From DASYLJ01 sp964432595 (GTDB taxonomy: Bacteria > Desulfobacterota > Binatia > DP-6): a DNA stretch of 64,000 bases. How positions within the stretch are numbered: the stretch's first letter is position 1; every line of letters starts with the position of its first letter. The notes below the pieces were generated by a model. That model saw only the letters and a program-made list of their open reading frames with translations, had not been told where the DNA came from and made no database searches. This document shows, in pieces, positions 1 to 8,865 of the stretch. The position numbers and the translations under genes are program-made. The stretch covers positions 1-64,000 of the forward strand of contig CAYSOF010000021.1 of assembly GCA_964432595.1 (NCBI GenBank), read 5' to 3'.

Positions 1-82
1 CTTTCTGCGTCTGGCGCCCGCTCAGACCGTCGACGGTTTCGTCACATCAAGGCTAGTCGCCGCTACGGCGGTACTGCGCGTT

Positions 83-118
83 CACGGGGAAGAGGCGCTT
101 CGGCACCTCTTCCCCGTG
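83..118. terminator. Stem-loop downstream of the Cys-rich protein gene
   Basis: Two perfectly complementary 13-base arms (83-95 and 106-118) enclose a 10-base loop. The structure lies 27 bases past the stop of the minus-strand gene ending at 145. No T-tract follows on either strand, so it may stabilise or stop the transcript without being a classical intrinsic terminator. Confidence 0.5.
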
Positions 119-144
119 TCGCGTACATACGGCGGCGCGGAACG

Positions 145-3057
145 CTAGGAGCAGTCGCCAGCCGGCGCGTTCTTCGCCGAGTGCGACTTCGATGCGACGA
201 ACTTCGTAGTGCCGCCGAACACCATGCAGGCTGTACGTCCGCCTACCCGCACGTTGACGACCACCGGGCTCGGCTCCTCGGCGAGGGCATGACCGAGGCC
301 GGCACCTTTGCCGCTGAGCTTCAGGAGCCTCCCCGCCTTGAGCGAGGCCGACTTGATCGGTCCGAGCAGCAGTCGCGCGTCCTTGTACTTGTAGCCGCGA
401 TTGGCGCCGGGCGCACCGACGTAGCTCCAGCCCGACGCCGGCAGGCCGTAGGCGTGGTCACACGGTCCACCACACCCGTCGGCGGTGCGAACGCGAACGC
501 TCGCGCCGTGCAGGACGGGGTCGTCGGCACTGCCGTTGCCGGTCCCGAACGGGAGCGCGGCGTCCCGGCTCTGCAGCACGAGGGCGCGCTTCGCCGCGGT
601 GTCGCCCGTCTTCAACAGGAGCTTGCTGCCTGCGAGCCGCTCGGGTTCGAGCACGCCCATGGTCCACGTGCTCGCGGCGGCGGTGAGCACCGTCAGCCGC
701 ACGTCACCGTCGGCGAGCCGCTCACGATCGGTGATGCAGGGGCCGCTCGGCAGCGCGCGCGCGGAGCCCGGGCAATCGACGACGGCGACACCGTTTCGGA
801 ACATCACGAGCGTCGTCTCGTCGTGCCCGATGGGAATCGCGGTGGCGTCGAGCTCGAAGACGAAGCGTAGCGGCGTAGCGACGGTCGCCGGCGGTGCGAT
901 GATGTTCACCTGCTTACCGAGGAGCTGGTAACCCGGCTGCGACGTCGGAACGACCGACGTGACGACCAGGGTGACGCTGCCGGAATTCGGCGACGTCACC
1001 GCGGTCTGCACGGGCGCCTCGGGCGTGGCGCCGGTGCTGCCGCCGTCCGTGGTGGCGCTGCCGCCGGGCGGCAACGTCGCGGTGATCACCGTCTCGGTGA
1101 GGCACTGCCCATCGCAGCCGTCGGCGATCGCCACGTTGGCGTCGTCGCACTGCTCGCCGCGCCCGGGGTCGGTCACGCCGTCGGCGCAGCGCGGGAGGCG
1201 ACACGTCGGGCGGCAGAGCGCATCGGGATCGAAGGAGTTCGCGGTCCCCGCGTCACACTCCTCGACGGCGGTGTGCAGGATGCCGTCGCCGCAGACGTTG
1301 AGCGTGCAGTTCGACTTGCAGCCGTCGTTGTCGGAAGCGTTTCCGTCGTCGCATTGCTCGAGCGGATCGGGCAGGCCGTTCCCACATCCGGGCAGGCTGC
1401 AGATCGCGTTGCAATCGTCGCCGGCCAGCAGATTCCCGTCGTCGCACTGTTCGCCGGCGTCCGTGACGCCGTCGCCGCAGAAGCTGCCCGTCATGCGGGC
1501 CCACGGGGCGCTGCCGCCCATGGTGTCGCAGCTGGTGAGCGTGGTGGACAGCAGGAAGCCGCCGGACAGCGTCAGCGTCGCGCCGACGCGCGTCCCGCTC
1601 GCCGGCGTCGACATCGTCGCGCCGATCGCATAGGTCACGCCGCTGATCACCCCGCCGGCGTCTTCGGTGAGGTAGGCCACGTACTGGCCGCCCGGTCCGT
1701 TCACGCTCCAGACCCCGGTGACGTCGCAGCCGAGGAACTGACACGTGGTCGAGCAGGTATCGTCGGGGTCGAGGTTGCCGTCGTCGCACTGCTCGCCGGA
1801 TTCGACGACGCCGTTGCCGCAGACGTTGATCTGACAGGTGAGCGAGCAGCCGTCTCCCGGGACGAGATTCGAGTCGTCGCACTGCTCGCCGGACTCCTGG
1901 ATGCCGTTCCCGCAGAGGTTCGGCAGGCACGAGTCCGAGCAGCCGTCGCCGTTCGTGACGTTGGCGTCGTCGCAGAGCTCGGCGGGCTCGAGGATGCCGT
2001 TCCCACACGCCGCCGGTGTGCACAGCGCGGTGCACGCATCCCCGTTCACGAAGTTGCCGTCGTCGCACGCCTCATCCGCGTCGACCGTGCCGTCGCCGCA
2101 GTACGTGTGGGACAGCCGCTGCAACGACGGCACGCCGCCACCGGACGCAACAATCTCGTCACAAGACAGCATCGTGGCATTGCCGAGGAACATCAGCCCG
2201 GTGACCGCCGCCGCGGTCCGGTTGCCCGACAGGTTCCACAGGCTGGTCGGACCGCTCGCACCCAATTGCAGCGTCCCGGTGATCGCACCGGTCACGTCTT
2301 CCCGCAGACGCCACACGAGCGGGATGGCGAAGCTCGAGGTCCAGGTGCCGGTCACGCTGCAACCAAGGTATTGGCACGTCGCCGAGCAATCGTCGCCGGG
2401 ATCGACGTTGCCGTCGTCGCACGTTTCTCCCGACTCGAGCGTGCCGTTGCCGCAGACGTTGACCTGGCACGTCGTCGAGCAGCCGTCGCCGTTGATCAAG
2501 TTGCCATCGTCGCACGCCTCGCCCGGCTCGATCACGGTATTCCCGCAGACGTTGGGCTCGCATCCCGCCGAGCACCCGTCGCCGTTCGTCAGGTTGCCGT
2601 CGTCGCACTGCTCACCGGCCTCGACCACCCAGTTGCCGCACGCGGCCGCCGTGCAGAGTACCGTGCAGACGTCGCCGTTCACGAAGTTGCCGTCGTCGCA
2701 CGCCTCGCCGGCGTCGATCACCGCGTCGCCGCAGTAGCTCTGCGACGTGCGGCTGAACTGCATCCCGCCCATGGTGAACACGTCGCACGTCGCGTTCAGC
2801 GTGCCGGTGACGTTGATGAGGCCGGCCGAGACGAAGACGTCTGCACCCGTTCGTGTGCCGGTGAGCACGGAGGCGGCCGTCGGGTTCGGTCCGCTCGGTA
2901 CGATGCCGGTCAGGTTCCCCGCGCCATCGTCGCGGATGGTCCAGAGCCCGATGATCGTCGACCAGGAGCCGGACATGTTGCAGACCTGCGCCTCCACGGG
3001 CGCGGCGAGCAGCACGACGAAAACGACGAGCATCGGGACGGCGGTGAGGCGACGCAT
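145..3057 (-). CDS. Secreted modular protein with 12 DUF4215 (Myxococcus-type) Cys-rich repeats
   Basis: The 970-residue product begins with a signal peptide (about 1-24). Its body is three copies of one super-module: an 83-88 residue domain starting C/GC-x-(M/V)-x-G-x-W (26-108, 232-319, 443-526), then four repeats of the type CGDGxxDxGExCDDGNxxxGDxC (109-231, 320-442, 527-656), twelve in all. A linker/beta region (657-810) precedes a C-terminal domain (811-970) that also occurs in the protein at 40460-41452. DUF4215 repeats are disulphide-rich and occur in surface proteins of Myxococcota, Binatota and planctomycetes; the function of this protein is unknown, with adhesion or surface structure as guesses. 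The frame is open upstream to 3360, but an almost perfect Shine-Dalgarno and the signal peptide fix the start at 3057. It stands alone, divergent from the SulP gene. Confidence 0.9.
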   Translation of the reverse strand: MRRLTAVPMLVVFVVLLAAPVEAQVCNMSGSWSTIIGLWTIRDDGAGNLTGIVPSGPNPTAASVLTGTRTGADVFVSAGLINVTGTLNATCDVFTMGGMQFSRTSQSYCGDAVIDAGEACDDGNFVNGDVCTVLCTAAACGNWVVEAGEQCDDGNLTNGDGCSAGCEPNVCGNTVIEPGEACDDGNLINGDGCSTTCQVNVCGNGTLESGETCDDGNVDPGDDCSATCQYLGCSVTGTWTSSFAIPLVWRLREDVTGAITGTLQLGASGPTSLWNLSGNRTAAAVTGLMFLGNATMLSCDEIVASGGGVPSLQRLSHTYCGDGTVDADEACDDGNFVNGDACTALCTPAACGNGILEPAELCDDANVTNGDGCSDSCLPNLCGNGIQESGEQCDDSNLVPGDGCSLTCQINVCGNGVVESGEQCDDGNLDPDDTCSTTCQFLGCDVTGVWSVNGPGGQYVAYLTEDAGGVISGVTYAIGATMSTPASGTRVGATLTLSGGFLLSTTLTSCDTMGGSAPWARMTGSFCGDGVTDAGEQCDDGNLLAGDDCNAICSLPGCGNGLPDPLEQCDDGNASDNDGCKSNCTLNVCGDGILHTAVEECDAGTANSFDPDALCRPTCRLPRCADGVTDPGRGEQCDDANVAIADGCDGQCLTETVITATLPPGGSATTDGGSTGATPEAPVQTAVTSPNSGSVTLVVTSVVPTSQPGYQLLGKQVNIIAPPATVATPLRFVFELDATAIPIGHDETTLVMFRNGVAVVDCPGSARALPSGPCITDRERLADGDVRLTVLTAAASTWTMGVLEPERLAGSKLLLKTGDTAAKRALVLQSRDAALPFGTGNGSADDPVLHGASVRVRTADGCGGPCDHAYGLPASGWSYVGAPGANRGYKYKDARLLLGPIKSASLKAGRLLKLSGKGAGLGHALAEEPSPVVVNVRVGGRTACMVFGGTTKFVASKSHSAKNAPAGDCS

Positions 3058-3597
3058 GCGGGAACCTCCTTTACGGCCCGGGGGGCGTACCATCCGAGGC
3101 CGAATTCGGTCAATCGGTCTTGACTGCCGGATAGGTAGCAGATGCGGCTCGCGGCCCGTCGCGTCGCCAGGCACTATCAGGGCCCGGGCACCGGTTCGCA
3201 TCGGGCCTCCCGATCTCCGCGGCCCGTCCTGGCTCGCGCGGGAACGTTGGCCGCGGACGCCCGGTCGCGACGCTCGGAGGGCTGCAGTAAGACAATCGGC
3301 CGTCGCCATCGAATCAGACGGCCGGCGCCTGCGTCGAAGGCGCGCGGCGGGAGTGCCCACGATGCACGAAGCGTTCGAGCGATCGCCTTTGGACTCACGG
3401 CACGGCAGGATTCCAGCCTATGGCCATCGACCATGCGGCCCGCGCGACTGCCTCGCGGCGCCGCGTCTGGCGGTGCCGCGCCGAATCGGTAGTATTCCCC
3501 CGCGACACGAGGCGGAGGCCGCGGCTCGGACCGCGCGGACCACGAACGTCACGGCCGTCGAGCACGCCGCATTTCAACGCCGGTAGAGGGGAACAGA
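3058..3597. other. Divergent intergenic region, no gene seen
   Basis: These 540 bases lie between the divergent Cys-rich protein gene and the SulP gene. Apart from the Shine-Dalgarno at 3063-3072 I see no convincing small gene, RNA or clean sigma-70 promoter. A TTGACC element occurs on the minus strand near 3110, but without a good -10 partner. The region presumably carries the promoters of both flanking genes. Confidence 0.4.
3063..3072 (-). promoter_or_regulatory. Strong Shine-Dalgarno that decides the start of the Cys-rich protein
   Basis: Read on the minus strand this is AAAGGAGGTT, ending 5 bases before the ATG at 3057. It is an almost perfect anti-16S match and places the start directly before the signal peptide. 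The frame itself remains open about 300 bases further upstream. Confidence 0.8.
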
Positions 3598-5283
3598 GTG
3601 AAGACAAGAGCTGAGACGGGGATTTTCTCGAATACGGGCGGCGACTTGGCCGCCGGGCTGGTGGTCTTTTTCGTCGCGCTGCCCCTCTGCCTCGGTATCG
3701 CCCTGGCGTCGGGGGCGCCGCTCTTCTCGGGCCTGATCGCGGGCATCGTGGGAGGCGTCGTCGTCGGTTTCGTCAGTAAATCCAACCTGAGCGTCAGCGG
3801 TCCCGCCGCCGGCCTGACGGCGATCGTGCTGGGGGCCATCACCGACCTCGGTGCCTTCGACCTCTTCCTGTGCGCCGTCCTCATCGCCGGCGTCGTGCAA
3901 CTGGCGCTCGGCTTCCTCGAGGCCGGGACCATCGCCAACTACCTGCCGTCGAACGTCATTCAGGGGATGCTCGCCGGTATCGGCGTCATCATCATCCTGA
4001 AGCAGCTGCCGCACCTCGTCGGGTTCGACACGGACGCCGCGGGCAATTTCTCGTTCCTCGACACCTCCGGCGGCGGCACCTTCACGGCGCTGGCGCAGGC
4101 GCTCGACTTCTTCACGCCCGGGGCGGTCGTCGTCGGACTCGCCTCGATCGTCCTCATGAAGGTGTGGGAGAAGGTGCCCGCGTTGAAACAGCTCAAGCTC
4201 CTCCCGGGGCCGCTCGTCGCCGTGGCGTGCGGCGTGGTCCTGAACGAGGTATTCATCGCCACCGGCTCGGGGCTCGCCATCGGCGGTGAGCATCTGGTCA
4301 ACCTGCCGGCGAGCGACGGGCTCGCGGGCTTCTTCGAGCAGTTCACGCATCCCAACCTGGCCGGATTCGCCGATCGGGACGTGTGGATATTCGGGTTGAC
4401 GATCGCCGTCGTCGCGTCCGTCGAGACGCTGCTCTGCATCGAGGCGGTGGACACGCTCGACCCGCACAAGCGGTACACGCCGCCGAACCACGAGCTGAAG
4501 GCGCAGGGCGTCGGCAACATCATCAACGGCCTGATCGGCGGGCTGCCGCTCACCTCGGTCATCGTTCGCTCGTCGGCGAACGTGAACGCGGGTGCGCAAA
4601 CCAAGCTGTCGTGCATTGCGCACGGCGCGCTGCTGCTCGTGTGCGCGGCCGCGATCCCCCAGCTGCTCAACAAGATCCCGCTCGCGACGCTCGCCGCGAT
4701 CCTCATCCTGACCGGATACAAGTTGGCGAACCCGGCGCTCGTCCGGCGCTGGTGGGGGCACGGCTGGTACCAGTTCGTGCCGTTCGCCGTGACGGTGGTC
4801 GGCGTCGTCGCGACCGACCTGTTGATGGGCGTCCTCATGGGGCTCGTCGTCAGCGTCGCCTTCATCCTCCGCGAGAACGAGCGGAGCGCCTACTTCTTCC
4901 GGCGCGAGAAGCACGAGGAGAGCGACATCATCCACATCCACCTCGCGCAGGCAGTCTCGTTTCTCAACAAGGCCGCCATCAAGGTGACGCTGGAGCAGCT
5001 GCCGCGCGGAGCGTACGTCATCCTCGACGCCACCGACACCGTCTACATCGATCACGACGTGATGGAGCTGATCCGGGAGTTCACTACGGTCAAGGCGCGA
5101 GAGCGCGGCATCCGTCTGGAGATGGTCGGCTTCCGCGAGCCGGACGACGTCGTGAACACGCTCGACCCGAGCCCCAAGGAAATCGTGTCCAGCGACGCGC
5201 CCCGGCGCCCGGGCGCGCGATTGCCGCATGAAATGCTGATCGAAGACCTGACCAAAGAGCGACTCGGACACGAAGGGGCCTAG
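3598..5283 (+). CDS. SulP-family anion/bicarbonate transporter with STAS domain
   Basis: The 561-residue product has a SulP membrane domain (about 1-430, many hydrophobic segments, N-terminal GGDLAAGLVVFFVALPLC signature) and a cytoplasmic STAS domain (about 440-545). SulP proteins carry sulfate, bicarbonate or other anions. The carbonic anhydrase gene starts 2 bases after this stop, so bicarbonate uptake or export, as in BicA-like or SulP-CA pairs, is the likeliest role; that is inference from context. The start is GTG, preceded by GAGGGGA at the right distance. The STAS domain suggests regulation by protein contact or nucleotides. Substrate specificity cannot be read from the sequence. Confidence 0.88.
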   Translation: MKTRAETGIFSNTGGDLAAGLVVFFVALPLCLGIALASGAPLFSGLIAGIVGGVVVGFVSKSNLSVSGPAAGLTAIVLGAITDLGAFDLFLCAVLIAGVVQLALGFLEAGTIANYLPSNVIQGMLAGIGVIIILKQLPHLVGFDTDAAGNFSFLDTSGGGTFTALAQALDFFTPGAVVVGLASIVLMKVWEKVPALKQLKLLPGPLVAVACGVVLNEVFIATGSGLAIGGEHLVNLPASDGLAGFFEQFTHPNLAGFADRDVWIFGLTIAVVASVETLLCIEAVDTLDPHKRYTPPNHELKAQGVGNIINGLIGGLPLTSVIVRSSANVNAGAQTKLSCIAHGALLLVCAAAIPQLLNKIPLATLAAILILTGYKLANPALVRRWWGHGWYQFVPFAVTVVGVVATDLLMGVLMGLVVSVAFILRENERSAYFFRREKHEESDIIHIHLAQAVSFLNKAAIKVTLEQLPRGAYVILDATDTVYIDHDVMELIREFTTVKARERGIRLEMVGFREPDDVVNTLDPSPKEIVSSDAPRRPGARLPHEMLIEDLTKERLGHEGA

Positions 5284-5285
5284 CA

Positions 5286-5975
5286 ATGCGAACGCACACG
5301 AAGGAGACGCAGGCGACGACGACGCCGCAGGCGGCCCTCCAGTTTCTGCGCGAGGGCAACTACCGCTTCCAGAACAACCTGAAGGCGCACCGTGACCTCC
5401 TGGAGCAAGTGAACGAGACGCGCGACGGACAGTTTCCGTTCGCCGCCATCCTGAGCTGCATCGACAGCCGCACGAGTGCGGAGCTGATCTTCGACCAAGG
5501 GCTCGGCGACATCTTCAGCATCCGGCTCGCCGGCAACGTCGTCACCGAGGCCGTGCTCGGGAGCATGGAATTCGCGTGCAAGGTCGCCGGCTCGAAGTTG
5601 CTGGTCGTCCTGGGGCACACCAAGTGCGGCGCCATCAAGGGCGCCTGCGACGGCGTACAGATGGGAAACCTGACGACGCTGCTCAACCTGATCCAGCCCT
5701 CGGTCTACATCGAGGAGGCTGCGGGCGGGCAGCGGGCTTCGACCGACCCGACCTTCGTGCGGGGTGTCACCGACACGCACGTCCGTCGCAGCGTCGAATC
5801 GATCATCGAGCGCAGCACCGTGCTCCGCGAGATGATCGAGCGCGGCGAGGTCGGCCTCATCGGGGCCGTCTACGACGTCGACACCGGCAGCGTCGATTTC
5901 CTCGACGAGACCTTCATGCTGGGCGAGGTCAAGCACTTCTACCTCGACGTGGGGACCGCCAAGCGCGCGCAGTGA
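5286..5975 (+). CDS. Beta-class carbonic anhydrase
   Basis: The 229-residue product interconverts CO2 and bicarbonate. The zinc ligands are visible: Cys58 and the Asp60/Arg62 dyad in CIDSR, then His111 and Cys114 in GHTKCG. Length and motif spacing are normal for the beta class. The gene starts 2 bases after the SulP stop, so the two are almost certainly cotranscribed and work together in inorganic carbon supply or pH balance. No signal peptide is seen, so it should act in the cytoplasm. Confidence 0.93.
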   Translation: MRTHTKETQATTTPQAALQFLREGNYRFQNNLKAHRDLLEQVNETRDGQFPFAAILSCIDSRTSAELIFDQGLGDIFSIRLAGNVVTEAVLGSMEFACKVAGSKLLVVLGHTKCGAIKGACDGVQMGNLTTLLNLIQPSVYIEEAAGGQRASTDPTFVRGVTDTHVRRSVESIIERSTVLREMIERGEVGLIGAVYDVDTGSVDFLDETFMLGEVKHFYLDVGTAKRAQ

Positions 5976-6043
5976 CGCTCGGGGCGCGGGAGCACGCGAC
6001 GCGCGTTGACACGGAAACACACGGCTGTTAGCGCCTTCGCCCC

Positions 6044-7183
6044 ATGGACGCCTACATCGTCGACGCTTGTCGCACCCCCCGTGGCCGCCGGAAGGGCAGC
6101 CTCGCCAACACGCATCCCATCGACCTCTGCACCGTGCCCATGAACGCCATGGTGCAGCGCACGGGGATCGACCCGACGAAGATCGAGGACGCGATCATCG
6201 GTTGCGTCACCGAGACGGGCGAGCAGGGCGCCTGCGTCGGCCGCGCCGCGGTCCTCGCGGCCGGCTGGCCGATCGAGATTCCCGGCTTCTCGCTGAACCG
6301 CTTCTGCGGGTCGGGCCAGACGGCGGTCAACCTCGCGGCGCAGGCGGTCGGCTCGGGTGCGCACGACGTCGTGTACGCCGGCGGCGTCGAGAACATGACC
6401 CGCTGCCCGATGGGCTCCGACGCCGGCCCGCTGCCGATGTCGCTCCTCGAGCGCTACAATCTGATCCCGCAGGGCCTGTCGGCGGAGATGATCGCCGACA
6501 AGTGGAACTACAGCCGCCAGCAGCTCGACGAGTTCGCGCTCGAGAGCCAGCGGCGCGCGTGGCAGGCGATCCAGGAGAACCGCTTCGCGAAGAGCCTCGT
6601 GCCCCTCGAGGTCACGCTGGCCGACGGCACGAAGAAGCAGTTCACCACCGACGAGCATCCGCGGCCGCAGACGACCCTCGAGGGCCTGGCCGCGCTGACG
6701 CCGTCGTTCAAGCCCGACGGCAAGGTGCACGCGGGCAACTCGAGCGGCATCGTCGACGGCGCGGGCGGCGTGCTGCTCGCCAACAAGCGCGGTCTCGAGG
6801 CGAACGGTCTCAAGGCGCGCGCGCGCATCGTCGACACGGTGATCGTCGGTTCCGAGCCCGTCATCATGCTCACCGGCCCGATCCCGGCGACGGAGAAGAT
6901 TCTGAAGCGCACGGGCATCAAGGCGAGCGACCTAGACCTCGTCGAGATCAACGAGGCCTTCGCGCCGGTGCCGATGATCACGATGCAGGAGATCGGCATC
7001 CCGCACGAGAAGGTGAACGTGAACGGCGGCGCGATCGCGCTCGGTCACCCGCTGGGTGCGACCGGGGCGATGATCGTCGGGACGCTGATCGACGAGCTCG
7101 AGCGGCAGGACAAGACGCTGGGGCTCGTGACCATGTGCATCGGCTACGGGATGGGGATCGCGACGATCATCGAGCGCGTCTGA
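6044..7183 (+). CDS. Acetyl-CoA acetyltransferase (thiolase)
   Basis: The 379-residue product is a thiolase-superfamily enzyme catalysing reversible Claisen condensation or thiolytic cleavage of acyl-CoA. The nucleophile Cys88 lies in NRFCGSGQ, the C-terminal histidine in GGAIALGHPLGATGA, and the second catalytic cysteine in MCIGYGMG. Length is slightly short but within the family range. It lies 68 bases after the carbonic anhydrase gene and may be separate from that operon. Without a partner hydratase or dehydrogenase next to it, beta-oxidation, PHB synthesis and ketone metabolism cannot be told apart. Confidence 0.92.
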   Translation: MDAYIVDACRTPRGRRKGSLANTHPIDLCTVPMNAMVQRTGIDPTKIEDAIIGCVTETGEQGACVGRAAVLAAGWPIEIPGFSLNRFCGSGQTAVNLAAQAVGSGAHDVVYAGGVENMTRCPMGSDAGPLPMSLLERYNLIPQGLSAEMIADKWNYSRQQLDEFALESQRRAWQAIQENRFAKSLVPLEVTLADGTKKQFTTDEHPRPQTTLEGLAALTPSFKPDGKVHAGNSSGIVDGAGGVLLANKRGLEANGLKARARIVDTVIVGSEPVIMLTGPIPATEKILKRTGIKASDLDLVEINEAFAPVPMITMQEIGIPHEKVNVNGGAIALGHPLGATGAMIVGTLIDELERQDKTLGLVTMCIGYGMGIATIIERV

Positions 7184-7233
7184 CGGTGCCTCGCGGCGGG
7201 GGCCGGTGGGCTCCCGCTGCGGCTCCGCGTCCT

Positions 7234-7252
7234 CGCGGGGGCACCCCCCGCG
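7234..7252. terminator. Bidirectional stem-loop between convergent genes
   Basis: Perfect 8-base arms (7234-7241 and 7245-7252) around a 3-base loop, lying between the convergent thiolase and patatin genes. No T-run follows. The position suits transcript ending from both sides. Confidence 0.45.
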
Positions 7253-7341
7253 CCGCCCCACCACCCAACCCCGCTGCGGAGTCGCCGCCGCGGGAGTCGC
7301 ACCGACCCCCGCCGCTCGACGCGCATCCTCTCTGAGGGGAT

Positions 7342-8694
7342 CTACGCGACGTGCAGGTTTCGCTTCGGGACGTCGCGCAGGAGCACGTCGTCGGGGGCGT
7401 CGCTGTTGTCGCTCGTGAGCAACCGCTCCAGGCCCTCGCGGACCTCTTTCCTCGTCATCTGGACGCCGTAGCTCTGGAGGATCTGGCGGATGAGCTCGTA
7501 GTGGCTCTCCACCGTCTCCGTCACCGAGAGATAGCCGTGCGCGCCGGCGCTGCGGCCGGCCCAGAGGTTCAGCGGAGCCATCTTGAAGAATGTGAGGTCG
7601 GTCTCGGCCGGCTCGATCAGGATGATGTCGCCCTGGAAGTTCGGGTCATCCTGGTACTGGCGGATGCCGAGCTGCAGCCGCGAGTGCAACAGCGTGCGGA
7701 ACACCTGGTTCAGCACCGTCAGCATGCCCTGATCGGCCAGGGGGCGACCCTCGAGGACGTAGCCGTTGCGCTCCGGATGGAAGCGCCGCGCGACGCGGTT
7801 CGAGAACGGACGGAACGGGTTGTAGCAGATCACCAGGTCGGCCCCGTGCTCGATGGCGACGTCGAGGTTCGCCGTGCGACGCACGCCGCCGTCGACGTAG
7901 TCGACGCCCTTGAGCCGCGCCGGCTTGTAGAAGCCCGGCAGGGCGGACGATGCCTGCACCGCCTCGGAGATCGTGAGCGACGTGTCCTCGTCGTGCCCGA
8001 ACACGACGCGCTCCGCGGTGTCGAGGTTCATCGCGACGATGTACAGCTCGACGCCGCGCACGCGGTACAGCACGCGGAAGTCGTTCGTCATCCCGCGGCG
8101 CTCGATGTTCTTCCGCAGGTAGCGCTCGAGGTTCGAGTTGTCGAAGAGCCCCGATGGCAGATACGCGAGCGGGAAGGGGAACTCGCGCGCCGCACCGATC
8201 GCGTCGATCAGCGGCTTCGTACACTCGATGAGATTGTCGAGCGTCGGCTGCTGGCGCGCGCGTTCGAGCGGTGCTTCCAGCGCCTTCAAGACGGTCGGCG
8301 TCTGTACGAGGAAGTCGTAGAGAACGCCCGGCACGTAGGACATCAGGTCGACGACGAACTCGATCGGCTTGCGGGCGAACTCGGCAAAGTTGAAGCCGTA
8401 GAAATCGAGCGGCTTGAGCTCGCTGAAGTCCTCCGAGATGCCCTCGAGCGAGCGCAGCATCTCGGGCGGGGTGACGCCGCCGGCGAGCGGAGCGGCGAGG
8501 AACGAGCCGGCCGACAGGCCGACGTAGATGTCGAAGTCGGTGGTCTTGCGGTTGACCAGGAAGTCGTCGAGGGCCTTCAGCCCGCCGAGCTTGTACGCGC
8601 CGCCCGTGACGGCGCCGCCGGCGAGGACGAGTGCGATCCGTGGATTGCGCTTTCGCGCGGCCAAGTCGCTCTTGTGGACGATCGTGAGACCCAT
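7342..8694 (-). CDS. Patatin-like phospholipase
   Basis: The 450-residue product has a patatin fold: a glycine-rich oxyanion segment (ALVLAGGAVTGGAYKLG, about 22-37), the nucleophile Ser61 in GLSAG, and the catalytic Asp268 in YVDGG, giving the Ser-Asp dyad of this family. The first glycine box reads GGAVTGG instead of the common GGGxxG. Family members are lipid acyl hydrolases; the substrate here is not predictable. No signal peptide is obvious, so the enzyme is probably cytoplasmic or membrane-associated. A candidate promoter lies about 143 bases upstream (8837-8865). The C-terminal 150 residues extend beyond the minimal patatin domain. Confidence 0.88.
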   Translation of the reverse strand: MGLTIVHKSDLAARKRNPRIALVLAGGAVTGGAYKLGGLKALDDFLVNRKTTDFDIYVGLSAGSFLAAPLAGGVTPPEMLRSLEGISEDFSELKPLDFYGFNFAEFARKPIEFVVDLMSYVPGVLYDFLVQTPTVLKALEAPLERARQQPTLDNLIECTKPLIDAIGAAREFPFPLAYLPSGLFDNSNLERYLRKNIERRGMTNDFRVLYRVRGVELYIVAMNLDTAERVVFGHDEDTSLTISEAVQASSALPGFYKPARLKGVDYVDGGVRRTANLDVAIEHGADLVICYNPFRPFSNRVARRFHPERNGYVLEGRPLADQGMLTVLNQVFRTLLHSRLQLGIRQYQDDPNFQGDIILIEPAETDLTFFKMAPLNLWAGRSAGAHGYLSVTETVESHYELIRQILQSYGVQMTRKEVREGLERLLTSDNSDAPDDVLLRDVPKRNLHVA

Positions 8695-8836
8695 GCGCGC
8701 TTTCCCCCGCCGCGTGCGGCCCCTAGGACTTCCGGTCCGGGTCGGTGCGTTGCGTCATGCTTCTAGCGTTTGAGCAATGCGCATGCCAGCCACCCAGCCA
8801 TCCGCTCCAGGCGCCCAGTATCCTTCGTGTTCGGAG

Positions 8837-8865
8837 ATATACCCGTACCGTTGAAAAATTGTCAC
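8837..8865 (-). promoter_or_regulatory. Candidate sigma-70 promoter for the patatin gene
   Basis: On the minus strand a GTGACA box (8860-8865) and a GTATAT box (8837-8842) are 17 bases apart in a locally AT-rich patch. The -35 box overlaps the stop of the upstream murU-like gene. Both boxes are imperfect, so this is tentative. Confidence 0.3.

Noticed and set aside
1253..2740. Periodic repeats in the first gene, considered as a CRISPR-like array
   Set aside because: Repeats follow the codon frame of the Cys-rich protein (CGN, CDDGN, GDGC motifs), with variable spacing and diverged third positions; this is a protein repeat.
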